DNA of 17,740 nt from Actinomycetes bacterium (GCA_023404955.1 JAEXZY010000023.1:1-17740); one strand, 5' to 3'; counted from the stretch's first letter, positions 1 through 7,993 are shown. A program made the numbers and translations. Notes: a model not told the origin generated them from the sequence alone.

Positions 1-20
1 CCGCGGCGCGCCCTCCCGGG

Positions 21-36
21 CCCCCCCCCCCCCCCC
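21..36. repeat. Homopolymer run of 16 C
   Basis: Sixteen consecutive C residues lie 21 bases downstream of the stop codon of the minus-strand proline-rich antigen gene. They are embedded in 57 bases of almost pure G/C (bases 1-50 include GCGCGCC and CCCGGG). No gene is visible in bases 1-57. The run could be a real slippery tract, but runs of this kind also arise at contig ends from sequencing or assembly error, and this one sits at the edge of the window. Confidence 0.9.
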
Positions 37-57
37 GCGCCCGCCGATCCGAGAAAC

Positions 58-756
58 TCAGTAGTGGTGCGTCGGCTGCTGCCCGTGCTGCCCCTGCGGC
101 GTGTTCGGGATACACACCGTGGTCATGATCTTGTCGGCCAACGTCTGACGCTTGGCGTCCCACAGCGGGAACAGGTAGCCGATGTAGCAGATGATGCCGT
201 CGACGATGTGGGCCAGCTGGCGCACCACGGACAGACCGAATCCGATGGGCTGGAACGTCTTTTCGCTGACGACCTTGAACTTCATCACCGACTTGCCGAT
301 GCTCGAACCCGTCGTGCCCTGCCGGTATCCGTAGTTCCACACCACATAGGCGAGCGTCAGCAGGGAGGCAAGGAGGCTCACTGTCGTGCCCAGCGCGGAG
401 GGTTCCGACGTGCAGGCGTATCCGCCGTTGATGTTCTCGCAGTTGTTGTCACCGGTCAGGATCGCGATGCCCTGTCCGAGCCCGACGAGGATGAACACCG
501 GGATGTAGTCGATGAACCACGCGGCGACGCGCGTCAGCCACGACGTGTAGGCCTCTTTGGGCAGCGCAGGCGCGGCCTGCGGGTAAGCGCCCTGCTGCTG
601 GGGCGGGAAGCCGCCGGGTGGGTAATTGCCTTGCGGCGGAGGCGGATAGCCGCCGGGCGGGGGCGGCGGCTGGTAGCCACCCTGTGGGGTCGGCTGGCCG
701 CCGGGAGGCGGCGGATATCCACCAGGGGGCGGATAGCCGCCCGGGTTGTCAGTCAT
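58..756 (-). CDS. pra: Proline-rich RDD-domain membrane protein (Pra-like antigen)
   Basis: The 232-residue protein begins with about 65 residues of low-complexity Pro/Gly/Tyr/Gln repeats (units such as GGYPPP). An RDD-type membrane domain follows from about residue 70 to 215. Hydrophobic segments lie near 80-100, 125-142 and 182-199. The signature residues are visible as R76 in SWLTRVAAW, D83 in FIDY and D208 in TLADK. Two cysteines, C106 and C115, sit in the loop after the first segment and could form a disulfide. The start is an ATG with a strong GAGGAGGA ribosome site about 6 nt upstream. It corresponds to the mycobacterial proline-rich antigen homologue Rv1078 (recalled length about 240 aa). 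The molecular function of RDD proteins is largely unknown; some family members have been linked to ion transport. It lies downstream of cbs on the same strand but 241 bp away, so it probably has its own promoter. Confidence 0.88.
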   Translation of the reverse strand: MTDNPGGYPPPGGYPPPPGGQPTPQGGYQPPPPPGGYPPPPQGNYPPGGFPPQQQGAYPQAAPALPKEAYTSWLTRVAAWFIDYIPVFILVGLGQGIAILTGDNNCENINGGYACTSEPSALGTTVSLLASLLTLAYVVWNYGYRQGTTGSSIGKSVMKFKVVSEKTFQPIGFGLSVVRQLAHIVDGIICYIGYLFPLWDAKRQTLADKIMTTVCIPNTPQGQHGQQPTHHY

Positions 757-974
757 CGAATCTTCCTCCTCGGCTCGGATGGTTCAGTGCTGGACGAGAG
801 TCTGGCGAGCAACCGGCCAAGCCACGGCGTGCAGACTGATTCGGCAGCGGGACAACCGATCCCACATGAGGCGGGGACAGCCGAGACCCCGGCGGTTGAT
901 CGCTCATGGTGCCTTCCAGTCTGTTTCTTAGCTGGCAGCAAGCGAGATCACAATACCTGAGAGAAGGCTGGGAG

Positions 975-992
975 CAGCGGTTTTACCCGCTG
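975..992 (-). terminator. Weak hairpin just after cbs
   Basis: CAGCGG and CCGCTG form 6-bp arms around a 6-nt A/T-rich loop, starting 5 nt beyond the cbs stop codon. No T tract follows on the minus strand, so this is at best a tail-less mycobacterial-type terminator. The rest of the 757-997 gap shows no gene and no operator I can defend. Confidence 0.3.
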
Positions 993-997
993 TACGG

Positions 998-2392
<1,395 letters not shown>

Positions 2393-2421
2393 ACGTCCAT
2401 CGTCTCAGGCCCGTCAGGCGA

Positions 2422-3492
2422 CTACCAGGTGGCCTCTCGGATGTACTCGCCGATCTGCTTGATCGACCGGCTGGCCTCGGGCACCGCCGGTGCGCCGAGC
2501 TGGAAGACGTGCATCTGGCCGGGCCAGACGCGCACCTCGACCGGCACCCCCGACTCGGCGAGCAGGCGGGCCGCTTTCCGCGCGTCGCTGAGCAGCACCT
2601 CCGAGCCGGAGACGTGGATCAGCGTGCGCGGCAGGCCCGGCTCGATGTGGTCGAGCGGCTCGTAGATCTCCTCGGGCTTGCCGTTGACGATCCGCTTCGA
2701 CCCGGCCTGTTCGATCAACTCGATCAGTGCATGAAAAGCCTTGGGCGGGAACATCACATCGCTGCCGATGTTCGGATGCTCGGCGCGTCCCTCGTTGTCG
2801 ATCTCGAACAGCGGGGACATCGTCACGATGGCCGCGGGCGTCTCGGAACCGTAGCCTTCGACGCCTTCGAACTGCAGGCGCTCGGCCAGCGAGAGCGCCA
2901 GATAGCCGCCCGCGGAATCACCGGCGAGCACGATCTGATCCGGCTCGTACCCGGTCTCCCGCAGCCAGCGGTAGGCGTCGAAACAGTCGTCGAGCGCCGT
3001 GCCCACCGAGTGCTTGGGGATCATCCGGTAGTTGACGACGAGCACCGGGGCATCGGCGTACCGGGACAGGGCTGTCACCAGCCGACCGTGGGTGTGCACG
3101 CCACAGGTCAGGAACGCACCGCCGTGCATGTAGAGGACGACGCTGCGCTTGCCGTCGGCGGGCAGCACGCCCGCCGCACGTACCAGCTGAGCCGTGCAGT
3201 GGGGCAGCGAAATCGTCGCGCGCACGGTGCCGGGGACCGGCCGGATGACGCGCGCCGCGAAATCGACCAGACCCCACGGCCACGGCAACTTGGGGGCGTA
3301 GCTGCCAACGGAGAGGAAGGGCTTGATCGTCGCCATCGCGGCCAGCCCCATGAGGCGTCCGGCGATGCTCGGGCCGTCTTCGACAACCTCGACCGGGGCG
3401 CCGTCACTGACCGGAAAGCGGCGTGGCTTGTGGCCACGACCTGGCCGTACGCCCAGATGGGCAGTACTGGGGGCCTTGCTCGGTGCCGTCAT
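2422..3492 (-). CDS. lipU: Alpha/beta-hydrolase of the hormone-sensitive-lipase family (LipU-like esterase)
   Basis: This is a carboxylester hydrolase of the HSL/Lip family, corresponding to Rv1076 by position. The HGG oxyanion-hole motif (HGGAF) lies near residue 123 and the nucleophile elbow GDSAGG has its serine near residue 193. The acidic residue is expected in the EVLLSD segment near 298-303 and the catalytic histidine lies in GQMHVF near 328. The HSL-family acidic position reads E rather than the usual D, so the true acid is uncertain. There is no signal peptide. I place the start at ATG 3490-3492, giving 356 aa, because AGGAAG lies 8 nt upstream. A GTG three codons earlier overlaps that ribosome site and is therefore unlikely. 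It is divergent from the exported SGNH esterase and upstream of cbs. Substrate preference cannot be read from the sequence. Confidence 0.88.
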   Translation of the reverse strand: MTAPSKAPSTAHLGVRPGRGHKPRRFPVSDGAPVEVVEDGPSIAGRLMGLAAMATIKPFLSVGSYAPKLPWPWGLVDFAARVIRPVPGTVRATISLPHCTAQLVRAAGVLPADGKRSVVLYMHGGAFLTCGVHTHGRLVTALSRYADAPVLVVNYRMIPKHSVGTALDDCFDAYRWLRETGYEPDQIVLAGDSAGGYLALSLAERLQFEGVEGYGSETPAAIVTMSPLFEIDNEGRAEHPNIGSDVMFPPKAFHALIELIEQAGSKRIVNGKPEEIYEPLDHIEPGLPRTLIHVSGSEVLLSDARKAARLLAESGVPVEVRVWPGQMHVFQLGAPAVPEASRSIKQIGEYIREATW

Positions 3493-3583
3493 CGCCACCA
3501 CTTCCTACGCCGTTGTAGTACCGGGATAAGCCAAGATAGTCAGACAACCTTGTTACTTAGCTTGGCACTTGTAACCATTATCA

Positions 3584-3603
3584 CAATCGTTTAAACGCGA
3601 TTG
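3584..3603. promoter_or_regulatory. Inverted repeat in the lipU / SGNH esterase divergent region
   Basis: CAATCG and CGATTG flank an 8-nt centre, and the 10-bp core CGTTTAAACG (3588-3597) is itself a perfect palindrome. The surrounding gap (3493-3686) is markedly AT-richer than the genes. A further inverted pair, GTTAC (3552-3556) and GTAAC (3571-3575), lies nearby. The arrangement is compatible with a dimeric repressor operator controlling lipU, but I recognise no specific regulator. Confidence 0.4.
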
Positions 3604-3621
3604 ATACCGGAGTTGATACCG
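3601..3621 (+). repeat. Two direct copies of TTGATACCG
   Basis: The 9-mer TTGATACCG occurs at 3601-3609 and again at 3613-3621, a 12-base period, directly beside the CAATCG/CGATTG palindrome. Spacing close to one helical turn would allow cooperative protein binding; this role is inferred. Confidence 0.6.
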
Positions 3622-3673
3622 CACTGTGACCGCGGATTCCGTATGCGACTCGGTTATCCGGCGAGGGCGCACC

Positions 3674-3679
3674 TAAACT
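3674..3679 (+). promoter_or_regulatory. -10 element of a leaderless promoter for the SGNH esterase
   Basis: TAAACT fits the TANNNT -10 pattern and is followed by 7 nt and then the GTG start at 3687. The transcript should therefore begin at or next to the start codon. No Shine-Dalgarno sequence is present. Confidence 0.6.
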
Positions 3680-3686
3680 CGCACAC

Positions 3687-4661
3687 GTGGGCTCCAGCCG
3701 CCGCGCTCCTCACGTCCGCCGATCGACCGTCGCGCTAGCAGCAGTCGCGACCCTCGCATCTACCGGATCGTTCTACGTCGGCGCGCGCAATCTCCTCACC
3801 GGCCAGGCCGATCAGGCCCGCCGCGTCATCCCGAAGTCCTGGGACATCCCGCCGCGCGCCGACGGCGTCTATGAGCCCGAGGGGGGGCCGGTCACGCGCT
3901 GGTACCGCGGCGTGCCGTTCGACCTGCACCTGATGATCTTTGGGGACTCCACCGCGACCGGCTACGGCTGCGTAACCGCCGACGAGGTGCCCGGTGTGCT
4001 GCTGGCCCGCGGCCTGGCGAAGGAGTCGGGGAAGCGCATACGGCTCAGCACCAAGGCCATCGTCGGTGCCACGTCCAAGGGGTTGTCCGGTCAGATCGAC
4101 GCGATGTTCGTCGCAGGTCCGCCCCCGGATGCGGCGGTCATCATGATCGGCGCCAATGACATCACCGCACCCAACGGTGTCGGCCCGTCCGCGCGGCGGC
4201 TGGGTCGCGCGGTGCAGCGGCTCCGCAGCAGCGGCGCCGTCGTCGTCGTCGGCACGTGCCCCGACTTCGGGGTGATCAAGGCGATTCCGCAGCCTCTGCG
4301 GTGGGTGGCGCGCAGCCGCGGTCTGCGGCTGGCGCGGGCCCAAGCCGGCGAGGTCCGGGCCGCCGGTGGCGTACCGGTACCGTTCTCCGATCTGCTGGCG
4401 CCGGCCTTCTACACGGCGCCCGATGAGTTCTTCTCGTCCGACATGTTCCATCCGTCGGCAGCGGGCTACTCGCTGGCCGCCCAGCAGCTTCTGCCCGCAC
4501 TGTGCGCGGCGCTCGGCGAATTCGTCGACAGCGAGCCGGCCGAAGCAGCCCTGGAATCACGCTCGGGCGAGGGGTCGCTGCTCTCGCGGCTCGGCAATCT
4601 CGGCCGCCTGTGGCGCCGCTCCACCGGGGTCCCCGCGCCCATCGTCGTGGCAGCGGGCTAG
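3687..4661 (+). CDS. Exported or membrane-anchored SGNH/GDSL-type esterase (Rv1075c-like)
   Basis: This is a 324-residue SGNH hydrolase. An arginine-rich N-terminus (RRAPHVRRS) precedes a hydrophobic stretch at about 13-30, fitting an uncleaved anchor or signal peptide. Block I is FGDST with nucleophile S88, the GAND block III is at 155-158, and the catalytic pair D252 and H255 is in SSDMFHP. An oxyanion glycine is expected in the G127-containing segment. This set of motifs indicates esterase or lipase activity on short acyl esters outside the membrane. The Rv1075c protein has been described as a GDSL-like esterase. The GTG start is supported by the leaderless -10 element and not by a ribosome site. 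fadA3 begins 38 nt after the stop, so an operon coupling ester cleavage to beta-oxidation is plausible. The C-terminal 50 residues are less conserved-looking and rich in Ser, Gly and Arg. Confidence 0.87.
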   Translation: MGSSRRAPHVRRSTVALAAVATLASTGSFYVGARNLLTGQADQARRVIPKSWDIPPRADGVYEPEGGPVTRWYRGVPFDLHLMIFGDSTATGYGCVTADEVPGVLLARGLAKESGKRIRLSTKAIVGATSKGLSGQIDAMFVAGPPPDAAVIMIGANDITAPNGVGPSARRLGRAVQRLRSSGAVVVVGTCPDFGVIKAIPQPLRWVARSRGLRLARAQAGEVRAAGGVPVPFSDLLAPAFYTAPDEFFSSDMFHPSAAGYSLAAQQLLPALCAALGEFVDSEPAEAALESRSGEGSLLSRLGNLGRLWRRSTGVPAPIVVAAG

Positions 4662-4699
4662 GTTCACAGCAGCCACTCGCTGTCTACCGAGGAGTCGTC

Positions 4700-5917
4700 A
4701 TGCCCGAAGCCGTCATCGTCGCCACCGCCCGCTCCCCCATCGGCCGGGCCAACAAGGGCTCCCTGGTGTCCATGCGGCCCGACGACCTGGCCGCCCAGAT
4801 GGTCAAGGCAGCACTCGACAAGGTGCCGGCCCTGGACCCGCGCGACATCGACGACTTGATGATGGGCTGCGGACAGCCCGGCGGTGAGGCGGGTTTCAAC
4901 ATCGGCCGCACGGTGGCGGTGCAGCTGGGGTACGACTTCCTGCCGGGCACCACGGTCAACCGGTACTGCTCGTCGTCGCTGCAGACCACGCGGATGGCGT
5001 TCCACGCGATCAAGGCCGGCGAAGGTGATGCCTTCATCTCGGCGGGCGTCGAGACTGTCTCGCGGTTCCTCAAAGGCACCTCCGACGGGTGGCCGGACTC
5101 GAAGAACGAGCTGTACGCCGACGCACAGGCCCGCACCGAGCAGGCCACCGCGGGCGCGACCGAGTGGCACGATCCGCGCGAGGACGGCCTGCTGCCCGAC
5201 GTGTACATCGCGATGGGACAGACTGCGGAGAACGTTGTGCTGCACACCGGTATCAGCCGCGAGGACCAGGACCACTGGGGCGTGCGGTCGCAGAACCGGG
5301 CTGAGGAGGCCATCAAGAGCGGCTTCTTCGAGCGCGAGATCTCCCCGGTGACGCTGCCCGACGGCACCGTCGTCAGCACCGACGACGGCCCGCGCGCCGG
5401 GACCACTTATGAGGCCGTCAGCCAGCTCAAGCCGGTGTTCCGGCCCAACGGCACGATCACCGCGGGGAATGCGTGCCCGCTGAACGACGGCGCCGCCGCG
5501 GTGGTGATCATGAGCGACACCAAGGCCAAGGAGCTGGGCCTCACCCCGCTGGCGCGCATCGTCTCGACCGGGGTGTCGGGGCTGTCGCCGGAGATCATGG
5601 GTCTCGGTCCGATCGAGGCCGTGCGCAAGGCGCTGGGCAACGCGAAGATGTCGATCTCCGACATCGACCTGTACGAGATCAACGAGGCGTTCGCGGTGCA
5701 GGTGCTCGGCTCGGCGCGGGAGCTCGGCATGGACGAGGACAAGTTGAACGTCTCCGGCGGCGCGATCGCGCTCGGGCACCCCTTCGGCATGACCGGCGCC
5801 CGCATCACCGCCACGCTGCTGAACAACCTCGCCACCCATGACAAGACCTTCGGCATCGAGACGATGTGCGTGGGCGGCGGGCAGGGCATGGCGATGGTCG
5901 TGGAGCGCCTCTCCTAG
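4700..5917 (+). CDS. fadA3: Acetyl-CoA acyltransferase (thiolase) FadA3
   Basis: This is a biosynthetic/degradative thiolase family enzyme that cleaves 3-ketoacyl-CoA to acetyl-CoA and a shortened acyl-CoA in the last step of beta-oxidation. The 405 residues equal the recalled length of Rv1074c FadA3. The acyl-accepting cysteine is C90 in NRYCSSSLQT. NEAFA lies at 328-332, the active-site histidine is H360 in ALGHPFGMTGAR, and the proton-donating cysteine is C390 in CVGGGQG. The GHPFGMTG loop departs slightly from the usual GHPLGxTG. The open frame extends 66 codons upstream, but ATG 4700 has GAGGAG 5 nt before it and gives the standard thiolase N-terminus, so it is the start. It follows the SGNH esterase by 38 nt. 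No 3-hydroxyacyl-CoA dehydrogenase is adjacent. Confidence 0.94.
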   Translation: MPEAVIVATARSPIGRANKGSLVSMRPDDLAAQMVKAALDKVPALDPRDIDDLMMGCGQPGGEAGFNIGRTVAVQLGYDFLPGTTVNRYCSSSLQTTRMAFHAIKAGEGDAFISAGVETVSRFLKGTSDGWPDSKNELYADAQARTEQATAGATEWHDPREDGLLPDVYIAMGQTAENVVLHTGISREDQDHWGVRSQNRAEEAIKSGFFEREISPVTLPDGTVVSTDDGPRAGTTYEAVSQLKPVFRPNGTITAGNACPLNDGAAAVVIMSDTKAKELGLTPLARIVSTGVSGLSPEIMGLGPIEAVRKALGNAKMSISDIDLYEINEAFAVQVLGSARELGMDEDKLNVSGGAIALGHPFGMTGARITATLLNNLATHDKTFGIETMCVGGGQGMAMVVERLS

Positions 5918-5928
5918 GTTCTTGGCGC

Positions 5929-5984
5929 CGAGACTGCGGGGAGATCGCATCCTCAGCTGATATCGCGATCTCCCCGCAGTCTCG
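5929..5984. terminator. Long palindrome with 20-bp arms after fadA3 (bidirectional hairpin / repeat)
   Basis: The left arm (5929-5948) and right arm (5965-5984) are perfectly complementary over 20 bp with a 16-nt loop. The arms read CGAGACTGCGGGGAGATCGC and its complement. The hairpin lies between the stop codons of fadA3 and the convergent nuclease-like gene, and the latter's stop codon (5953-5955) is inside the loop. It could terminate transcription from both sides. No T tract follows on either strand, and the same sequence recurs at 6863-6883, so a repeat-element role is also likely. Confidence 0.75.
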
Positions 5985-6822
5985 TGGCCCATGCGCGGGC
6001 GATTCGGGCTCGGATGTCGAACTCTCGGTCGCCCTTGATGACGCGGATCACCAGCCAGTCGAGCTCGCGCAGGTCTTCGGAACGCCGGATGTCCCTCGCA
6101 TATTGCGAGTCGTCGATGCGATGTTGTTCACCGTCGTACTCCACAGCGATCATCACGTCGGGCCACCCCATGTCGAGGTAGTACCGCCGTCGGCCGTCGG
6201 CGCTGCGCACCGGGATCTGCGTGTGCGGCCGCGGATATCCGGCGTTGATGACCAGGAGGCGCAACCACGTCTCCTTCGGCGACGCCGATCCCGCGTCATA
6301 GAGATCCATCACCTTCTCTAGTTGTCGCAGCCCTCGAGCGCCGCGGTGCTGCCGAGCACAGGCCAGGACCTCGTCAGCATGAAGGCCGGTGGCATGTCCC
6401 AGGGCGTCTACCCGCGCGACCGCTTCGCCGACGCGGCCCCGGCGCGCCAGGTCGTATGCGGTCCTCGCGATCGTCGTCAGTCGCATCCCATCGCGGACCG
6501 TGAATTCCTCCGGACGCAGACGGGCGTCCATGGTGCGCAGGCCCGGCGGGTTGCGGGCATTCGGCCAGACGAGTTCGACGGGTAGCGAGTCGTCGATCCA
6601 CGCGGAGCCGTGCAGGGCTGCCGCCGTGAGCCCTGCAATCACTCCTTCGCGATGCGACCACAGCCACGCTGCCCTGGCACGATGCCCGAGGCTGGCCTGC
6701 GCATCGATCGGGATGTACACATCGGGAAAGAGTGCTTGATAGCTCGAGCGCAATTGATGCTTCTTGACGCGGCCATCGGCGATGGCTTCGCTTCCGACAA
6801 ATGGCCAGCTCGGTGCCGTCAT
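5953..6822 (-). CDS. AbiEi-like N-terminus with DUF559 / Vsr-fold nuclease-like C-terminus
   Basis: The 289-residue protein matches Rv1073 by position. The N-terminal region at about 10-45 (AIADGRVKKHQLRSS, then LFPDVYIP) resembles the winged-helix segment of AbiEi-type antitoxins. The middle (50-165) resembles the AbiEi C-terminal region. From about 180 a DUF559 domain related to very-short-patch-repair endonucleases is visible: E184 in SPKETWLR, D217 in YYLDMGW, E228 and D230 in VEYDGEQH, followed by RRSEDLRELDW and a final IRV strand. These acidic residues fit a PD-(D/E)xK nuclease centre. No partner AbiEii toxin is adjacent. The start is ATG 6820-6822; a weak cAcggT hexamer lies 6 nt upstream, and I see no ribosome site. 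The last ten residues (TRLRGDRDIS) are encoded by one arm of the repeat at 5962-5984. Biological role is unknown; nuclease activity is inferred from motifs. Confidence 0.8.
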   Translation of the reverse strand: MTAPSWPFVGSEAIADGRVKKHQLRSSYQALFPDVYIPIDAQASLGHRARAAWLWSHREGVIAGLTAAALHGSAWIDDSLPVELVWPNARNPPGLRTMDARLRPEEFTVRDGMRLTTIARTAYDLARRGRVGEAVARVDALGHATGLHADEVLACARQHRGARGLRQLEKVMDLYDAGSASPKETWLRLLVINAGYPRPHTQIPVRSADGRRRYYLDMGWPDVMIAVEYDGEQHRIDDSQYARDIRRSEDLRELDWLVIRVIKGDREFDIRARIARAWATRLRGDRDIS

Positions 6823-6883
6823 CGGGCCACCGTGACACGTTGAATCGCCCGAATCGGCGCTCAGACTGCGGGGAGATCGCGAT
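5962..6883. mobile_element. Putative cassette: DUF559-type gene between 21-bp perfect inverted repeats
   Basis: Bases 5962-5982 (beginning ATCGCGATCTCC and ending GCAGTCT) are the exact reverse complement of 6863-6883. The unit is about 922 bp and contains a single gene. The left repeat also encodes the last residues of that gene. No recognisable transposase is present, and no target-site duplication is evident immediately outside the repeats. The repeats are seen directly; mobility is inferred. Confidence 0.45.
6863..6883 (+). repeat. Third copy of the AGACTGCGGGGAGATC repeat
   Basis: This is a single copy upstream of the DUF559-type gene, identical over 21 bp to the reverse complement of 5962-5982 and over 18 bp to the left arm at 5931-5948. 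Unlike the left side it is not followed by a matching inverted arm; only a short ATCGCGAT / AGATCGCGATCT self-complementary core is present. Confidence 0.9.
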
Positions 6884-6932
6884 CTGTGGATGAAGCATGA
6901 TCTGTGAGCAGTTTCGGCGCGGCCGCACTACG

Positions 6933-6965
6933 AAAAAGGGCGCCCACCTTTCGGTGAGCGCCCTT
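6933..6965 (-). terminator. Intrinsic terminator of the BI-1-like gene
   Basis: On the minus strand a stem with 13-bp arms (AAGGGCGCTCACC paired with GGTGGGCGCCCTT, one mismatch) and a 4-nt GAAA loop is followed by a run of T. It begins 14 nt beyond the stop codon at 6979. This is a canonical Rho-independent terminator, unusual for its clarity in a mycobacterium. It insulates the gene from the repeat cassette. Confidence 0.88.
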
Positions 6966-6978
6966 CTCTGTGCGATGA

Positions 6979-7833
6979 CTAGTCGCTGTTGAAGTAGCTG
7001 AGCAGGCGCAGGATCTCGATGTAGAGCCACACCAGCGTCACGGTCAGGCCCAACGCGATACCCCAGGCCGCCTTCTCCGGCGCACCTGCCCGGATCATCT
7101 GGTCAGCCGAGTCGAAGTCGATCAGGAAGCTGAACGCTGCCAGACCGATGCAGACCAGCGAGAAGATGATCGCGATCGGGCCGCCGCTACGCAGACCCAG
7201 GCCCTCACCGCCGCCGACACCGAACAGCGCGAGCACGAAGTTGCCGAGCATCAGGGCCACCACACCGAAGAGGCCGGCCACGATGAAGCGGGTGAACTTC
7301 GGCGTCACTCGGATAGCGCCGGTCTTGTAGACGACCAGCATGCCGGCGAACACACCGAGCGTGCCGAGCACCGCCTGGCTGATCAGGGCGCCGGCGCTGA
7401 CACCGGAGACCATCAGGTTGGCGACGACGAACGAGAACGCACCGAGGAACAGGCCCTCCAGCGCCGCGTACGTCAGCACGATCGCGGGGTTGTCCTGCTT
7501 GCGGCCGAAGGTCGCGATCAGCACCACGACGAGGCCGCCGAGCGCGCCGATCAGCGTGAACGGCATGGCGAGCGCGATGTTGGACGCCACCATGAAGTAC
7601 GACACGACGGCAACGGCCGACAGCACCGCCAGCGTGATGCCGGTCTTGGTGACGACGTCATCAATGGTCAGCGGGCGCGAAACACCCGTCTGACGCTGCT
7701 CGGGATAGGTGGCATAGGGATCGGCGTGTACCGCTTGCGCACCGTAGCCGGCGGCTCCGGTACCGAATTGCGCGTATCCGCCCTGCTGCCCCTTGGGCAG
7801 CGTGCGAAATACCGGGTTGCTGCTCTCGCGCAC
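6979..7833 (-). CDS. Bax inhibitor-1-like polytopic membrane protein (Rv1072-like)
   Basis: The 284-residue protein has a polar, Gly/Tyr/Gln-rich N-terminus of about 55 residues and seven predicted membrane helices, falling at about 65-85, 88-107, 117-137, 142-166, 177-201, 216-238 and 253-275. The tail contains IDFDSADQMIRAG and WLYIEILRLLSYF, typical of the actinobacterial Bax1-I-like family; the acidic pair in DFD resembles the pH-sensing di-aspartate of bacterial BI-1 channels. It probably acts in the cytoplasmic membrane, perhaps in ion leak, but the function in mycobacteria is not established. The start is GTG 7831-7833, with AAAGGAA 6 nt upstream. A longer in-frame form beginning at 7941 lacks such a site and family-like sequence. 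A possible -10, TAAGGT on the minus strand at 7951-7946, would give a leader of about 105 nt. The gene is divergent from echA9. Confidence 0.87.
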   Translation of the reverse strand: MRESSNPVFRTLPKGQQGGYAQFGTGAAGYGAQAVHADPYATYPEQRQTGVSRPLTIDDVVTKTGITLAVLSAVAVVSYFMVASNIALAMPFTLIGALGGLVVVLIATFGRKQDNPAIVLTYAALEGLFLGAFSFVVANLMVSGVSAGALISQAVLGTLGVFAGMLVVYKTGAIRVTPKFTRFIVAGLFGVVALMLGNFVLALFGVGGGEGLGLRSGGPIAIIFSLVCIGLAAFSFLIDFDSADQMIRAGAPEKAAWGIALGLTVTLVWLYIEILRLLSYFNSD

Positions 7834-7981
7834 CGTCGGTTCCTTTCCTGATGTCGTGATTCGGCCTGTGCCGAACACCGGTTCAACGATCGACGCGTCG
7901 GGACGGTTCCCGAGAATCGATTCTGTTCCCAGCCTTCTCACAGGAACCTTACCCGGCGCGCTCCGATCAGGGGCGACGATC

Positions 7982-7987
7982 TAGATT
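7982..7987 (+). promoter_or_regulatory. -10 element of a leaderless echA9 promoter
   Basis: TAGATT fits TANNNT and is followed by 6 nt and then the GTG start at 7994. No Shine-Dalgarno sequence precedes the GTG. The minus-strand -10 candidate for the BI-1-like gene lies about 30 bp away, so the two genes share a compact divergent promoter. Confidence 0.6.
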
Positions 7988-7993
7988 GCTGAC

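Larger units (their letters stand above)
5924..6880 (+). repeat. Imperfect 25-bp direct repeats bracketing the DUF559-type gene
   Basis: Bases 5924-5948 and 6856-6880 match at 23 of 25 positions. Both start GGCGC and continue AGACTGCGGGGAGATCGC; the two differences fall at the sixth and seventh bases (CG versus TC). The copies are 932 bp apart and enclose the whole nuclease-like gene. Confidence 0.75.

Noticed and set aside
575..745. GC-rich tandem repeats
   Set aside because: They are the coding sequence of the Gly/Pro/Tyr repeats of the proline-rich antigen and not a noncoding repeat array.
4502..4699. N-terminal extension of FadA3 by 66 codons
   Set aside because: It overlaps the 3' end of the SGNH esterase gene and is arginine-rich; the ATG at 4700 has a good ribosome site and gives the standard thiolase start.
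4664..5992. A 442-codon open frame on the minus strand opposite fadA3
   Set aside because: It is an antisense shadow of a thiolase with full motifs. It shows no recognisable domain and composition is biased to Arg, His and Asp.
5953..6822. Complete type IV toxin-antitoxin system
   Set aside because: The N-terminus is AbiEi-like, but no AbiEii nucleotidyltransferase gene is adjacent on either side; the neighbours are fadA3 and the BI-1-like gene.
5929..6883. CRISPR array or classical insertion sequence
   Set aside because: There are only three repeat copies with irregular spacing, a gene and not spacers between them, and no transposase or cas gene.
7834..7941. N-terminal extension of the BI-1-like protein by 36 codons
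   Set aside because: No ribosome site precedes it, and the predicted -10 on that strand is only 4 nt from its start codon, too close for a leaderless start. The GTG at 7833 has AAAGGAA at the right distance.
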